Part shown: piece by piece, positions 55,279 through 63,895 of the stretch
Position numbering within the stretch: position 1 is the stretch's first letter
Layout: every line of letters starts with the position of its first letter
Source of the DNA: TMED23 sp913054205
GTDB lineage: Bacteria > Pseudomonadota > Alphaproteobacteria > Rhodospirillales > UBA2165
Direction: 5' to 3'
DNA: 64,000 nt
Assembly (NCBI GenBank): GCA_046582495.1
Contig: JAYGEG010000099.1
Coordinates: forward strand, 1 to 64,000
Program-made: the position numbers and the translations under genes
Notes under the pieces: model-generated
What the model saw: the letters and a program-made list of their open reading frames with translations, nothing else
Database searches by the model: none
Told to the model about the DNA's origin: nothing

Positions 55279-56712
55279 ATGATTGAAGACTTTCTCAATT
55301 TTATCGAAGGACCGGCACGCTGGACCATCACCGCCCTGGCGCTGATGGTGTTTTTGTTTCTCGTCGCCCGCCGCAAATCCTCACGCCGCAAATTGTTTGA
55401 GCCGACTGCCAAACCTTCCGACATCATCGTTAAATGGGGCAAGCAGGCTGGCGGCCAAATTCCGATTGAACCCTGGATGGACAACCCAGAGATCAATGCT
55501 GTCATGGAGGCGATCACCAAAAACGGTAAAGAAGCCCGCTTTATTGGCGGCTGCGTCCGCGATTCCATCTTAAAACGGCCGGTCAAAGATGTTGATATAG
55601 CGACCCAGGAGACACCTGATCAGGTCACGCAATTGCTCGAAGAGGCAGGTATAAAAGCTGTCCCCATCGGCATAGAACACGGCACGATTATGGCGGTAAT
55701 CAATCACAAAAGCTTTGAGATCACCTCGCTTAGAAAAGATATTAAGACCGATGGTCGCCATGCGGTTGTCAAATTTACCGATGATTGGCGGCAAGATGCG
55801 GCCCGGCGCGATTTCACTTTCAACACGTTGAGCGCAACACCCGACGGCATGGTGTTTGACTATTTTAACGGCATCCAGGATCTCGCCGATCGGGTGATCT
55901 GATTTGTCGGCCGCGCGCCTGAGCGGATCGCGGAAGATCGCCTTAGAATTTTGCGCTACTTTCGCTTTATCGCCACCCTTGGCATGCGGGTTGAAAGCAA
56001 AACGGAGTTCCAAGCCTGTATTGATAAAGCGGGTGACCTAAAAGAGCTTTCTGCCGAACGCATTCGATCCGAGCTTTTCAAAATTCTCGCTTCCACGATG
56101 CATCTCGACGTCATTGCGTTGATGTATACCCACGGCATCCTCAAAGTTATCCTGCCCCACGTCACCAAACCTGAGCGGTTGCGTCAATTGGCCTGGCTGG
56201 AAACCGTCGCGATTAAGTTCGATATGATCGGCATTGATCCGATCCGCCGTCTGGCCGCCTTGGTTGAGACGGATGAGAACGGGGTGACGGATATAACGGA
56301 TGCCTTGAAACTTTCGAAAGCCGAGCAAAAACGATTGGCCTCGATGGTCGCACCACAAATAGAAATCACCTGGGACATAAGCGACAACGATCTACGCGCC
56401 GCCTTTCATCAAGTGGGCGCCGAGACGGTCATCGATCTGGTACTGCTCAAATGGGCAGAGATGCTCGTCGCCTCACCAACCGGGCTCGGCGAGGAAAAAC
56501 AAGGCTGGCTTCATATCATTGAAGAAGCGGACCGGGTTTTGGCAGAAGAGAAAATCAGTTTTCCACTCAAAGGCCAGGACGTGCTCAATCTCGGCATCGA
56601 ACCCGGCCCGGAGGTTTCCCAATTGCTGGATCAAGTTGAGCAGTGGTGGATGCTGGAAGGTTGCCGCGCTGATCACGCATTGTGTTTTGATAAACTAAAA
56701 ACGCTCCTCTAA
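55279..56712 (+). pseudogene. cca: tRNA CCA-adding nucleotidyltransferase interrupted by in-frame TGA, with N-terminal membrane helix
   Basis: Adds or repairs the 3' CCA of tRNAs. The head domain has RFIGGCVRDSILKRPVKDVD (motif A with GG and DxD) and GRHAVVKFTDDWRQDAARRD. The frame stops at TGA (55900-55902), then continues in phase as FVGRAPERIAEDRLRILRYF and a normal body and tail to 56712. The TGA falls where relatives carry Arg, and CGA to TGA is a single transition. Residues 1-50 are unusual: a hydrophobic helix (ITALALMVFLFLVARR) and RRKSSRRK precede the conserved IPIEPWMDNPE start. The GGAAG site favours this long form. CCA enzymes are usually needed for growth, so read-through or a base-call error is plausible. 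Confidence 0.85.
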
Positions 56713-56726
56713 AGATATATTATGTG

Positions 56727-56855
56727 TTCCCTCAATCGCCGGGCGCTTACGCCGTAAGCTTGGCTACGCCGCATAAGCGACGACCCGCAGTCGCGGGCTT
56801 AGAGGATGTATTCCCTCTCCCCTGGAGGGAGAGTGTTAGGGTGAGGGGGAAACAC
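56727..56855 (+). repeat. Composite palindromic (REP-like) repeat, left copy
   Basis: Two blocks. The first begins CTCAATCGCCGGGCGCTTA (56731-56749) and contains the hairpins GCTTAC/GTAAGC and CCCGC/GCGGG. The second begins CCCTCTCCCCTGGAGGGAGA and runs into AGGGTGAGGGG. The same two blocks occur in inverted orientation at 59112-59228 with about 85-90% identity over the first block by eye. The G-rich second block resembles interspersed palindromes common in alphaproteobacteria. It lies just past the cca stop. Confidence 0.8.
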
Positions 56856-56868
56856 CCAATTTAGCTGA

Positions 56869-58566
56869 ATTTATTCTGCCCTTACCTCCAATATTGTCCT
56901 CTCAATCGCCGGGCGCTTATCCGACCACCGCGCCAGCGATCCCTTCGGCGCATTTATCAGTGATGAGGAAGCCGCATTGTGGGTGGCGGATGAAACGCGC
57001 GACAACGACCCCTTCGGCGCTTTCATAAGTGATGCCGATCTTGCATCATTTATGTCCAATGAAGATGAACATGCCGAGGAATTCTCGAGTGTCGGCTCCC
57101 TCGACGGGAACACATCAGGGCTCGGCACCTCGGCGACCGACACAGGATATTTAGGCGATGCGTTCCAGAGTTTTGCCGATGACATTGCAGGCATGTCTGT
57201 CGGTGAATTTGAAAGCGAGTGGAATTCAGGGGCAACACCTTCCTCAGCACCCTCTGGTTCTTCTACAGAATTTGGCATTTCGGATGGTATCGATCCGGGT
57301 GCGCTGATGGGCAGTTCCGCTACCGAAACTCTCTCTGATGCCGAGAAAGGCGCGGCCATCACCGCCGCGGTCGAGGCGCAAATGGCCGACGGTACGGCTG
57401 CGCGCGCCGAGCAAGCGATTGGCGGTGCGATCAATATTGGTGCAGGATATCCCAGCGCTGATCCGGCAAGTGCCGCGATGACAGCTTACGGCACCTCAAT
57501 CGATCCCTGGGGCGGACCAAATTCAACAAGCGATACAACAAGCGCTGTCGCAACCGGCACCTCCGGCGCCAGTTTCAACGGCATGAGCACCAGTGGCATG
57601 GGTATGGGCATGGCCGGCCATGGACGACGAAGCCGCAGACCTCAGCTCGGCCATCTTCGGTGCACACAATGAAATGTTCGGAAACTCGTTAGGAGAACAA
57701 AACGACAACATTGGCGGTAATTTACTTGGCAGCGAGACCAATACATATACAGGCAAAACCGTTAGTTCGGTAAGGGCGACAACATCGACATGGGCGACGA
57801 AACAGGAGGAGCCGGAGATGAATGCTTCACCGGCGACACGCCGATCCTGATGGCGGATGGCACGGAAATGCCGATCGAATATGTTCAGGCGGGCGACAAA
57901 ATTGCCTCCTTTTCGGGGCTCGGCCAACTCGTCCCGCAGACCGTATTGGAAAATTTAATTTCGAGCCGTCGTCGTCTGATCAACATTGATGGCGTGCGTG
58001 TCACGCCGCCGCACCCATTTTTGTGCTCAAATGGCAAATGGCTGTTTGCCCGCGAAATCGAGCCTGGCATGGAGCTCATCAAAGCCGACGGCTCTATCTA
58101 TTAGGTCAGATCGGTGTTCGCCGATGGCTATGGCAGCACGGTCTACAATCTCGAAGTCGATGGCGGTGATTGTTTTATCGCCGGCGGCTTTCGCGTTCAC
58201 AACTCGACCATCATCTGCGCTGAACTGCATCGCCAAGGCTGGTTCAGCGATGCGGAATGGGACATTGAGCGACGCTATTCACGCTACGAAAATCCGTTTC
58301 GCGGCTATGGCGAAGACTGGGATAGCGTCAGCCACATCTACCGTCTCATCGCCGAGCCACTGATTGCACTCTCCCGGCGGGCGCCGATGACGTTTGGCCG
58401 CGCGCTTGCAGGCTTGATCCGGCCCTGGATCACCGAGCTTGGCTACCGTTATGCCGGCTGGCCCAAAGGCCACATTCTCGGCCATCTCGCGATGAAATAC
58501 GGCACACCGATTATCCGCTTTCTGTGGGGCATAAAAGTTAAGTCGCCGGAGAAAGCGAATGCTTAA
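56869..58566 (+). pseudogene. Hint (hedgehog/intein) domain protein, 5'-truncated with frameshifts and an in-frame TAG
   Basis: A decayed gene for a large Gly/Ser/Ala-rich protein with an autoprocessing domain. The frame begins without an ATG inside a repeat copy. It has a tandem DPFGAFISD duplication, low-complexity sequence (frame 1), then a frame-2 stretch from about 57615 to 57770 (MDDEAADLSSAIFGAHNEMF). It then returns to frame 1 at the Hint domain: Cys1 in GDECFTGDTPILMADG, block B VTPPHPFL, and C-terminal FRVHNS. TAG (58102-58104) interrupts it where Gln would fit (ADGSIY-VRSVFA). The tail (ICAELHRQGWFSD, LAMKYGTPIIRFLWGI) resembles a domain that follows Hint modules in other alphaproteobacteria, from memory. 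Splicing or cleavage residues remain, but expression looks unlikely. Confidence 0.75.
56898..56920 (+). repeat. Partial third copy of the composite repeat
   Basis: The 19 bases CTCAATCGCCGGGCGCTTA recur exactly here (56901-56919), 170 bp after the left copy and in the same orientation. The match ends where the Hint-gene reading frame diverges. The frame of the Hint remnant passes straight through it (SIAGRLSDH), so the repeat forms its present N-terminus. Confidence 0.8.
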
Positions 58567-59095
58567 AGATATTACCGGCCGGGAGTTTGACGACGAGCTG
58601 ACCGATTTTTTACGCTGGTTCACCCGCCATCACGGCGAAATCACGGTGCCGGCCAACGACGCCATGAGTTTTGTCGGCGGCCATGCGGGTCTGGTCATCT
58701 TCAGACGCGGCCAGTTCCAGGTGCAACTCTTTACCGGTGGGCCCAACCTCAACATACCGGATCACACACATCCCAACGTCGATTCCTACGAGGTGTTTCT
58801 CTACGGCATGCTGTTCACGCTCGAGGGCAAAAGCATAGCGCCGAATGAAAAGGAGATGCTGCGCGGCACCCGCGTCTTGCCATGGGACACCTCGGCGCCC
58901 TTGCATGCTTATAAATGCATTCGGGTTTTGCCGAACAACAAACATGGCGGCGTGGTGAGCTCTAAAGGCGGTGCGTTTCTGTCTGTCCAGCAGTGGCTCA
59001 ATGGCGTCAAGCCGACTTGTGTGACGACCGATTGGGACGGTGAACATATCGACGCCGGGCATAAAGCTCGCCAGCACGCGGTCGCCGGGAGATAA
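58559..59095 (+). CDS. Cupin-like protein encoded beside the Hint gene
   Basis: A 178-residue protein with a probable double-stranded beta-helix. IPDHTHPNVDSYEVFLYG has the HxH...E pattern of a cupin motif 1. DTSAPLHAYKCIRVLPNNKH offers later His residues. The start overlaps the end of the Hint frame by 8 bases, so the two were probably one transcription unit. Unlike its neighbour it has no interruption. It lies wholly inside the repeat-bounded segment. No specific function is recognised. Confidence 0.6.
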   Translation: MLKDITGREFDDELTDFLRWFTRHHGEITVPANDAMSFVGGHAGLVIFRRGQFQVQLFTGGPNLNIPDHTHPNVDSYEVFLYGMLFTLEGKSIAPNEKEMLRGTRVLPWDTSAPLHAYKCIRVLPNNKHGGVVSSKGGAFLSVQQWLNGVKPTCVTTDWDGEHIDAGHKARQHAVAGR

Positions 59096-59111
59096 ATGTA
59101 AATGAAATTAG

Positions 59112-59228
59112 TAACCCACCCCTCATCCAACCCTCTCTCATCAAGGGACAGGACGCCTGCGACTGCAGGTCGCCGCTTATGCGGCGCAGCCAAGCTTACG
59201 GAGTAAGCGCCCGGCGTTTGAGGGGACA
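59112..59228 (-). repeat. Composite palindromic (REP-like) repeat, right inverted copy
   Basis: Reverse complement of the left copy. Read on the minus strand it starts CCCCTCAAACGCCGGGCGC, continues through the GCTTAC/GTAAGC hairpin and the CTGCAGTCGCAGG region, and ends in a G-rich block (GAGGGTTGGATGAGGGG). With the left copy it brackets about 2.3 kb holding the Hint and cupin-like genes. Confidence 0.8.
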
Positions 59229-59245
59229 ATAAAAAGGAACCAGTT

Positions 59246-59611
59246 GTGAACTCACCAGACCAAAAGACCAATAACATCGATTATGACCGAGCTTTTGTAC
59301 CGTCTTTTAAAGCCGGGCTCGGACGGCTCAACTCATCGGAACAGCAATATCTCAAACATCTCATCACCCCCGAGGCTGCCTTTCTTATGGCTAAAGCGTT
59401 CGGCCCCGATATGGGCGTGATGTTATGGCCTTTCATCGCCGAAGACACCCCCAAGGCTTGGGCGATGATCGGAAAAATAGCCCGGCTGAGGATTGACATG
59501 GCCTCAGCCCGCTATTCGGCCGCCTGCAATTCTGGGGCTCTCCCCGGGCTCCATACCAAAACGGGATTGCGGGCGGCTTTGGTTTCATCAAGGCGGCGGC
59601 GCGGCGTATAA
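59246..59611 (+). CDS. Hypothetical protein, 3' end antisense to gcvPB
   Basis: A 121-residue frame starting 18 bp after the right repeat, with AAGGA upstream. The first 85 or so residues look protein-like (LNSSEQQYLKHLITPEAAFL, KAFGPDMGVMLWPF, MIGKIARLRIDM). The last 33 residues are antisense to gcvPB and Arg-rich, which suggests the gene lost its 3' end. No family is recognised. It may be a remnant tied to the repeat-bounded island. Confidence 0.45.
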   Translation: MNSPDQKTNNIDYDRAFVPSFKAGLGRLNSSEQQYLKHLITPEAAFLMAKAFGPDMGVMLWPFIAEDTPKAWAMIGKIARLRIDMASARYSAACNSGALPGLHTKTGLRAALVSSRRRRGV

Positions 59612-61044
59612 CGCGGTGCCGCCTTGAAATCCTGCGTATTGCCCGACTGTGCCTTCTCCGCCAAAGCGCGGATCACATCAACAAATTCGTCGAGCGTTTC
59701 TTTGCCTTCGGTTTCTGTCGGCTCCATCAAAAGCGCGCCATGAACAACCAGCGGAAAATACATCGTCATCGGATGGAAACCTTCATCGATCATCGCTTTG
59801 GCAAAATCGAGGGTCGTCACATCGGTGTCTTTGAGAAATCGATCATCGAACAAAACTTCATGCATGCACGGGCCGTCATAGGACACGGTTAGAAGATCGC
59901 TGAGCTTGGCCATCAGATAATTGGCATTGAGCACCGCATCGCTGGAAGCTTGGCGCAGGCCATCGCTGCCCATCGACAGCATATAAGAGAGCGCCCTGAC
60001 AAAGACGCCGAACTGACCGTGGAAACCTTTCATGCGTCCGTAGGGTTTTGCATCACTGGAAAACTCGGCGGCATCGTCTGCCTGCTCGATGAGATCGAAG
60101 CCGTCTTTACCGTGCACGACATAGGGAAGCGGCGCGAATGCGGCGAGCGCCTCTGACAAGACAACCGGGCCTGCGCCGGGGCCACCGCCGCCATGCGGTG
60201 TCGAGAACGTCTTGTGAAGATTAAGATGCATCGCATCAATGCCGAGATCGCCGGGACGTACGCGGCCAACAATGGCGTTGAAATTCGCGCCATCGCAATA
60301 AACCAAACCGCCAATATCATGGACGGCTTTGGTCATCTCGATAATTTCATCTTCGAACAAACCGCAGGTGTTGGGATTGGTCACCATGATTGCCGCAACA
60401 TCATCGCCGAGCTTGCCTTTGAGCGCGGCTAAATCAACCCGGCCCTGATCGGTCGCCGGAATGGTTTCGACCTGATAGCCACACATATGCGCACTTGCGG
60501 GATTTGTGCCATGCGCTGATTCCGGTACAAGAACGCGGGACCGGGCATCGCCTCTGGCTTCAAGCGCCGCCCGAATGCTCATCAAGCCGCAAAGTTCACC
60601 ATGCGCACCCGCAGCAGGCGACATCGCAATCGCCGGCATTCCGGTCAATGTCTTTAGCCAGTGCGCCGTCATATCCATCAGCTCAAAGGCACCTTGAACG
60701 GTCGATTTCGGCTGCAATGGGTGAATGTCGGCAAGGCCGGGCAAGCGCGCCATCTTCTCGTTGAGACGCGGATTGTGCTTCATCGTGCAGGAGCCGAGCG
60801 GATACAGCCCGCCATCAATGGCAAAGTTCTTTTGGCTCAGACGCAGATAGTGGCGAACGACTTGCGGCTCCGAGAGGCCGGGCAGGCCAATGGGATTTTT
60901 ACGCGCCGCATTACCGAGCCGGCTTTCTACATTTGTGATTTCATGAGGATTGGGTAAATCAACCGCCGTCATGCCGGGTGAGTTTAGTTCAAAGATCAGC
61001 TTTTCTTCGAGTTGAAGACCTCTATTTCCGGTGACTGTACTCAT
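59512..61044 (-). CDS. gcvPB: Glycine decarboxylase P-protein, subunit 2
   Basis: C-terminal half of the two-subunit PLP-dependent glycine dehydrogenase, which decarboxylates glycine and passes the aminomethyl group to GcvH. The PLP lysine lies in MHLNLHKTFSTPHGGGGPG. GSCTMKHNPRLNEK and SPAAGAHGELCGL are typical. The 510-residue length is normal for the split form. It overlaps gcvPA by one base. The last 100 bases overlap a small opposing frame. Confidence 0.97.
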   Translation of the reverse strand: MSTVTGNRGLQLEEKLIFELNSPGMTAVDLPNPHEITNVESRLGNAARKNPIGLPGLSEPQVVRHYLRLSQKNFAIDGGLYPLGSCTMKHNPRLNEKMARLPGLADIHPLQPKSTVQGAFELMDMTAHWLKTLTGMPAIAMSPAAGAHGELCGLMSIRAALEARGDARSRVLVPESAHGTNPASAHMCGYQVETIPATDQGRVDLAALKGKLGDDVAAIMVTNPNTCGLFEDEIIEMTKAVHDIGGLVYCDGANFNAIVGRVRPGDLGIDAMHLNLHKTFSTPHGGGGPGAGPVVLSEALAAFAPLPYVVHGKDGFDLIEQADDAAEFSSDAKPYGRMKGFHGQFGVFVRALSYMLSMGSDGLRQASSDAVLNANYLMAKLSDLLTVSYDGPCMHEVLFDDRFLKDTDVTTLDFAKAMIDEGFHPMTMYFPLVVHGALLMEPTETEGKETLDEFVDVIRALAEKAQSGNTQDFKAAPRYTPRRRLDETKAARNPVLVWSPGRAPELQAAE

Positions 61045-62396
61045 TAAAGGACCCCCTCTAATGCGTCGATGAGCCGATCCATATCCGAAGGCGTGACGGT
61101 TTCGGTCACGGCCAGGATCAATAGATTTTCAAGATCATCATTGCCGGGATAGAGACGCGAGGCCGGCACACCTGCCAAAATCCCTTGCGCTGCCAAGCGA
61201 TCAACAATGTCGGCGGCGGGCTTGCTGAGGCGCACCGTAAATTCATTAAAAAACGTGTCATTTATGACGTCGACACCTGACAGGGCATCAAGCCTGTCGG
61301 CCAGCTCAATGGCCTTGGCGTGGTTGAGATGGGCAAGCCGCGTAAAGCCCGCTTCGCCCAGCAATGTCATATGGATCGAAAATGCCAAGGCGCAAAGCCC
61401 CGAATTCGTGCAAATGTTGCTGGTCGCTTTTTCCCGGCGGATGTGTTGTTCGCGCGTCGACAGCGTCAGCACCCAGCCGCGTTTGCCTTCAATATCTTCG
61501 GTTTCACCGGCCAGGCGTCCCGGCATCTGGCGGAGGTGCTTTTCGCGCACCGCAAATAGACCAACATGAGGCCCGCCAAAATTGAGCGCATTGCCTATGG
61601 ATTGGCCTTCTGCGGCAACAATATCGGCGCCCATATCACCCGGTGCCATAACCGCGCCCAAAGACACAATTTCTGTAACAACAACAACCAGTAGCGCGCC
61701 CTTTTCATGGCAGGCTTCTGCCAATTGGGAGTGATTTCGAACCTGTCCGAAGAAGCTCGGATTTTGGACAATCACGCAGGCTGTATCGTCATCTATCTGC
61801 GCGGCGAGGCTTTCGGAGTTTTCCAAGCCTTCCGGATCAGCAGGATTTGTGACAATTTTAAGATCTAAAAATTTTGCATTGGTCGCGGTCACTTCACTGT
61901 AATGGGGATGTAGCCCACCTGAAATTATGACTTTATTCCGCCGCGTTACCCGGCAAGCCATCATCGCCGCCTCTGCGGTTCCCGTCGCGCCGTCATAAAG
62001 CGATGCGTTCGCAACTTCCATACCGGTGATCATCGCGACCTGGGTTTGGAACTCAAACAAAGCCTGTAATGTGCCTTGCGACACTTCGGGCTGATACGGC
62101 GTATAGGAGGTTAGAAATTCACTGCGTTGAATGAGATGATCGGCGGAGGCCGGGATGTGATGGCTGTAATTGCCGGCGCCTAGAAAAAACGGCGCCGCGC
62201 CAGCGCCTAAATTCTTCGCCGCCAAGCCGGCAATGATTTGCTCGACCTCCATCTCACCCTTTGTTGTGGGCAGATCAACCGGCTTGTCCAGTAATACCTC
62301 TTGGGCGACATCTTTATAGAGCGCTTCTATATTTGGCGCGCCAATGGCCGCCAGCATTTCCTGCCGATCATCATCAGTGAGAGGCAGATAACGCAT
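61044..62396 (-). CDS. gcvPA: Glycine decarboxylase P-protein, subunit 1
   Basis: N-terminal half of the split P-protein. It forms the active tetramer with GcvPB but lacks the PLP lysine, as expected. Segments include YLPLTDDDRQEMLAAIGAPN, FLGAGNYSHHIPASADHLI and TPYQPEVSQGTLQALFEFQT, all typical of the family. The 450-residue length is normal. The start overlaps gcvH by one base (TAATG), giving coupled translation of H, P1 and P2 proteins. Confidence 0.97.
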   Translation of the reverse strand: MRYLPLTDDDRQEMLAAIGAPNIEALYKDVAQEVLLDKPVDLPTTKGEMEVEQIIAGLAAKNLGAGAAPFFLGAGNYSHHIPASADHLIQRSEFLTSYTPYQPEVSQGTLQALFEFQTQVAMITGMEVANASLYDGATGTAEAAMMACRVTRRNKVIISGGLHPHYSEVTATNAKFLDLKIVTNPADPEGLENSESLAAQIDDDTACVIVQNPSFFGQVRNHSQLAEACHEKGALLVVVVTEIVSLGAVMAPGDMGADIVAAEGQSIGNALNFGGPHVGLFAVREKHLRQMPGRLAGETEDIEGKRGWVLTLSTREQHIRREKATSNICTNSGLCALAFSIHMTLLGEAGFTRLAHLNHAKAIELADRLDALSGVDVINDTFFNEFTVRLSKPAADIVDRLAAQGILAGVPASRLYPGNDDLENLLILAVTETVTPSDMDRLIDALEGVL

Positions 62397-62773
62397 TAGT
62401 CGAGTTCCGCGACATATGCCTTATAAGCAGCTTCATCCATCAGACCATCAAGATCGGAGACGTTGGTGACTTTGATTTTATAGAACCAGCCATCGCCTTC
62501 GGCATCGGTGTTGACCGCCGCCGGATTGTCTTCAAGAGCCTTATTGGCCTCAACGATTTCACCATCGACCGGGGCATAGACCTCGGAGGCTGCTTTTACG
62601 GATTCAACCACAGCAGCTTCTTCGCCTTTGTTGAAACTGGCACCTGCTTCCCGCACCTCAACATAGACAACATCGCCGAGCTGACCCTGGGCATAATCTG
62701 AAATCCCAACTGTGCCGATATCGCCATCCATGGATATCCACTCATGTTCTTCGGTAAATTTTACTGTCGCCAT
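62396..62773 (-). CDS. gcvH: Glycine cleavage system H protein
   Basis: Lipoyl carrier that shuttles the aminomethyl group between P, T and L proteins. The lipoyl Lys is in VVESVKAASEVYAPVDG. VKFTEEHEWI at the N-terminus and GIS-type VGISDYAQGQLGDVVYVE are typical. The 125-residue length is standard. It lies 18 bp after gcvT with a purine-rich leader. Confidence 0.98.
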   Translation of the reverse strand: MATVKFTEEHEWISMDGDIGTVGISDYAQGQLGDVVYVEVREAGASFNKGEEAAVVESVKAASEVYAPVDGEIVEANKALEDNPAAVNTDAEGDGWFYKIKVTNVSDLDGLMDEAAYKAYVAELD

Positions 62774-62791
62774 CTTCTTAATTCCTGTTCT

Positions 62792-63895
62792 TTATCCACG
62801 ATAATACTTTTGTTCTACAAACGGCATTTTGACCACTTTTGAATTTAAACTTTTACCTCGGACCGTCAATTGCAGTGTCGTATCAGCGGCTGCATTTTCG
62901 ATTGTCACATATCCCATCGCTACTGGCCCGCCGACCGTCGGACCAAACCCACCGCTGGTTACAGTGCCGATTTGAGTGCCAGAAGCGTCGGAAATTTCGG
63001 TGTGATCCCGAGCCGGCGCTCGGCCCTCGGGTAGAATTCCAACCCGCCGGCGCGATGGTTTATGGGTGATTTCGTTGATGATTCGCTCAGCGCCCAAAAA
63101 TCCGCCTTCTTCCCGGCGGCGTTTGCCTATTGACCACAGCAGTCCAGCTTCGATCGGTGAGGTGATTTCATCAATATCATGACCATACAGACAAAGCCCT
63201 GCTTCCAGGCGCAAGGTATCTCTGGCACCGAGGCCAATCGGTTGAACTTCTGCCTCGCCCAATAATATTTCAGCAAGCTCAACGGCTTTACCCGCCGTGA
63301 CAGAAATCTCGTAGCCGTCTTCACCGGTATAACCGGAACGCGATACCAGACACGAGATACCGGCGACCTCGACATCTTGCAGGGTCATGAAAGACATCGT
63401 CCCGACATCTGCCGCGTGTCGGCTAAGTACATCAGCGGCTTTCGGACCTTGCAGCGCAATCAAACCCCGATCCTCGAGGATTTCGAGATCAACTTGGTCT
63501 CCAATACGATCCTGAATATGGGCAAAGTCCGCATCCTTGCAACCTGCATTCACCACTAAAAAGAGGTGGTCGCCGCGATTGGTGACCATGAGGTCATCAA
63601 GAATTCCGCCGGCTTCATTGGTAAATTGAGTGTAGCGCATCTGGCCTTCACTCAAACCGGCAATATCCCCCGGCACCAAGGTCTCAAGAGCCGCGGCCAC
63701 ATCATCGCCGCGCAATATCGCTTGGCCCATATGGCTTACATCGAATAATCCGGCTTGATCCCGGGTGTGGCGGTGCTCTGCCAAAATGCCTTCCGGATAC
63801 TGAACCGGCATATCGTAGCCAGCAAAGGGAACCATTTTAGCGCCGAGGTGAAGATGAAGATCATGCAGAACCGTGGCGTTTAATGTATCGCTCAT
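62792..63895 (-). CDS. gcvT: Glycine cleavage system aminomethyltransferase (T protein)
   Basis: Transfers the methylene group from lipoyl-H to tetrahydrofolate and releases ammonia. Motifs are LGAKMVPFAGYDMPVQYPEG, GLFDVSHMGQ, SRSGYTGEDGYEI and the catalytic Asp region ARDTLRLEAGLCLYGHD. GKRRREEGGFLGAE is the expected C-domain entry. The 367-residue length is standard. Its ATG overlaps by one base the stop of an upstream frame that runs off the window, so gcvT may not be the first gene in the operon. Confidence 0.97.
   Translation of the reverse strand: MSDTLNATVLHDLHLHLGAKMVPFAGYDMPVQYPEGILAEHRHTRDQAGLFDVSHMGQAILRGDDVAAALETLVPGDIAGLSEGQMRYTQFTNEAGGILDDLMVTNRGDHLFLVVNAGCKDADFAHIQDRIGDQVDLEILEDRGLIALQGPKAADVLSRHAADVGTMSFMTLQDVEVAGISCLVSRSGYTGEDGYEISVTAGKAVELAEILLGEAEVQPIGLGARDTLRLEAGLCLYGHDIDEITSPIEAGLLWSIGKRRREEGGFLGAERIINEITHKPSRRRVGILPEGRAPARDHTEISDASGTQIGTVTSGGFGPTVGGPVAMGYVTIENAAADTTLQLTVRGKSLNSKVVKMPFVEQKYYRG

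Noticed and set aside
56727..56920. CRISPR-like array from the repeated 19-base sequence
   Set aside because: Only two direct copies plus one inverted copy exist, with unequal spacing, internal palindromes and no cas genes.
56871..57434. A 187-residue minus-strand frame rich in Ser, Ala and Pro opposite the Hint gene
   Set aside because: It is the mirror of the low-complexity, repetitive plus-strand frame, has no ribosome site, and matches no family pattern.
56727..59228. Insertion sequence or integrated phage
   Set aside because: No transposase, integrase, attachment site or target duplication could be seen. The Hint and cupin-like genes alone do not make a phage.
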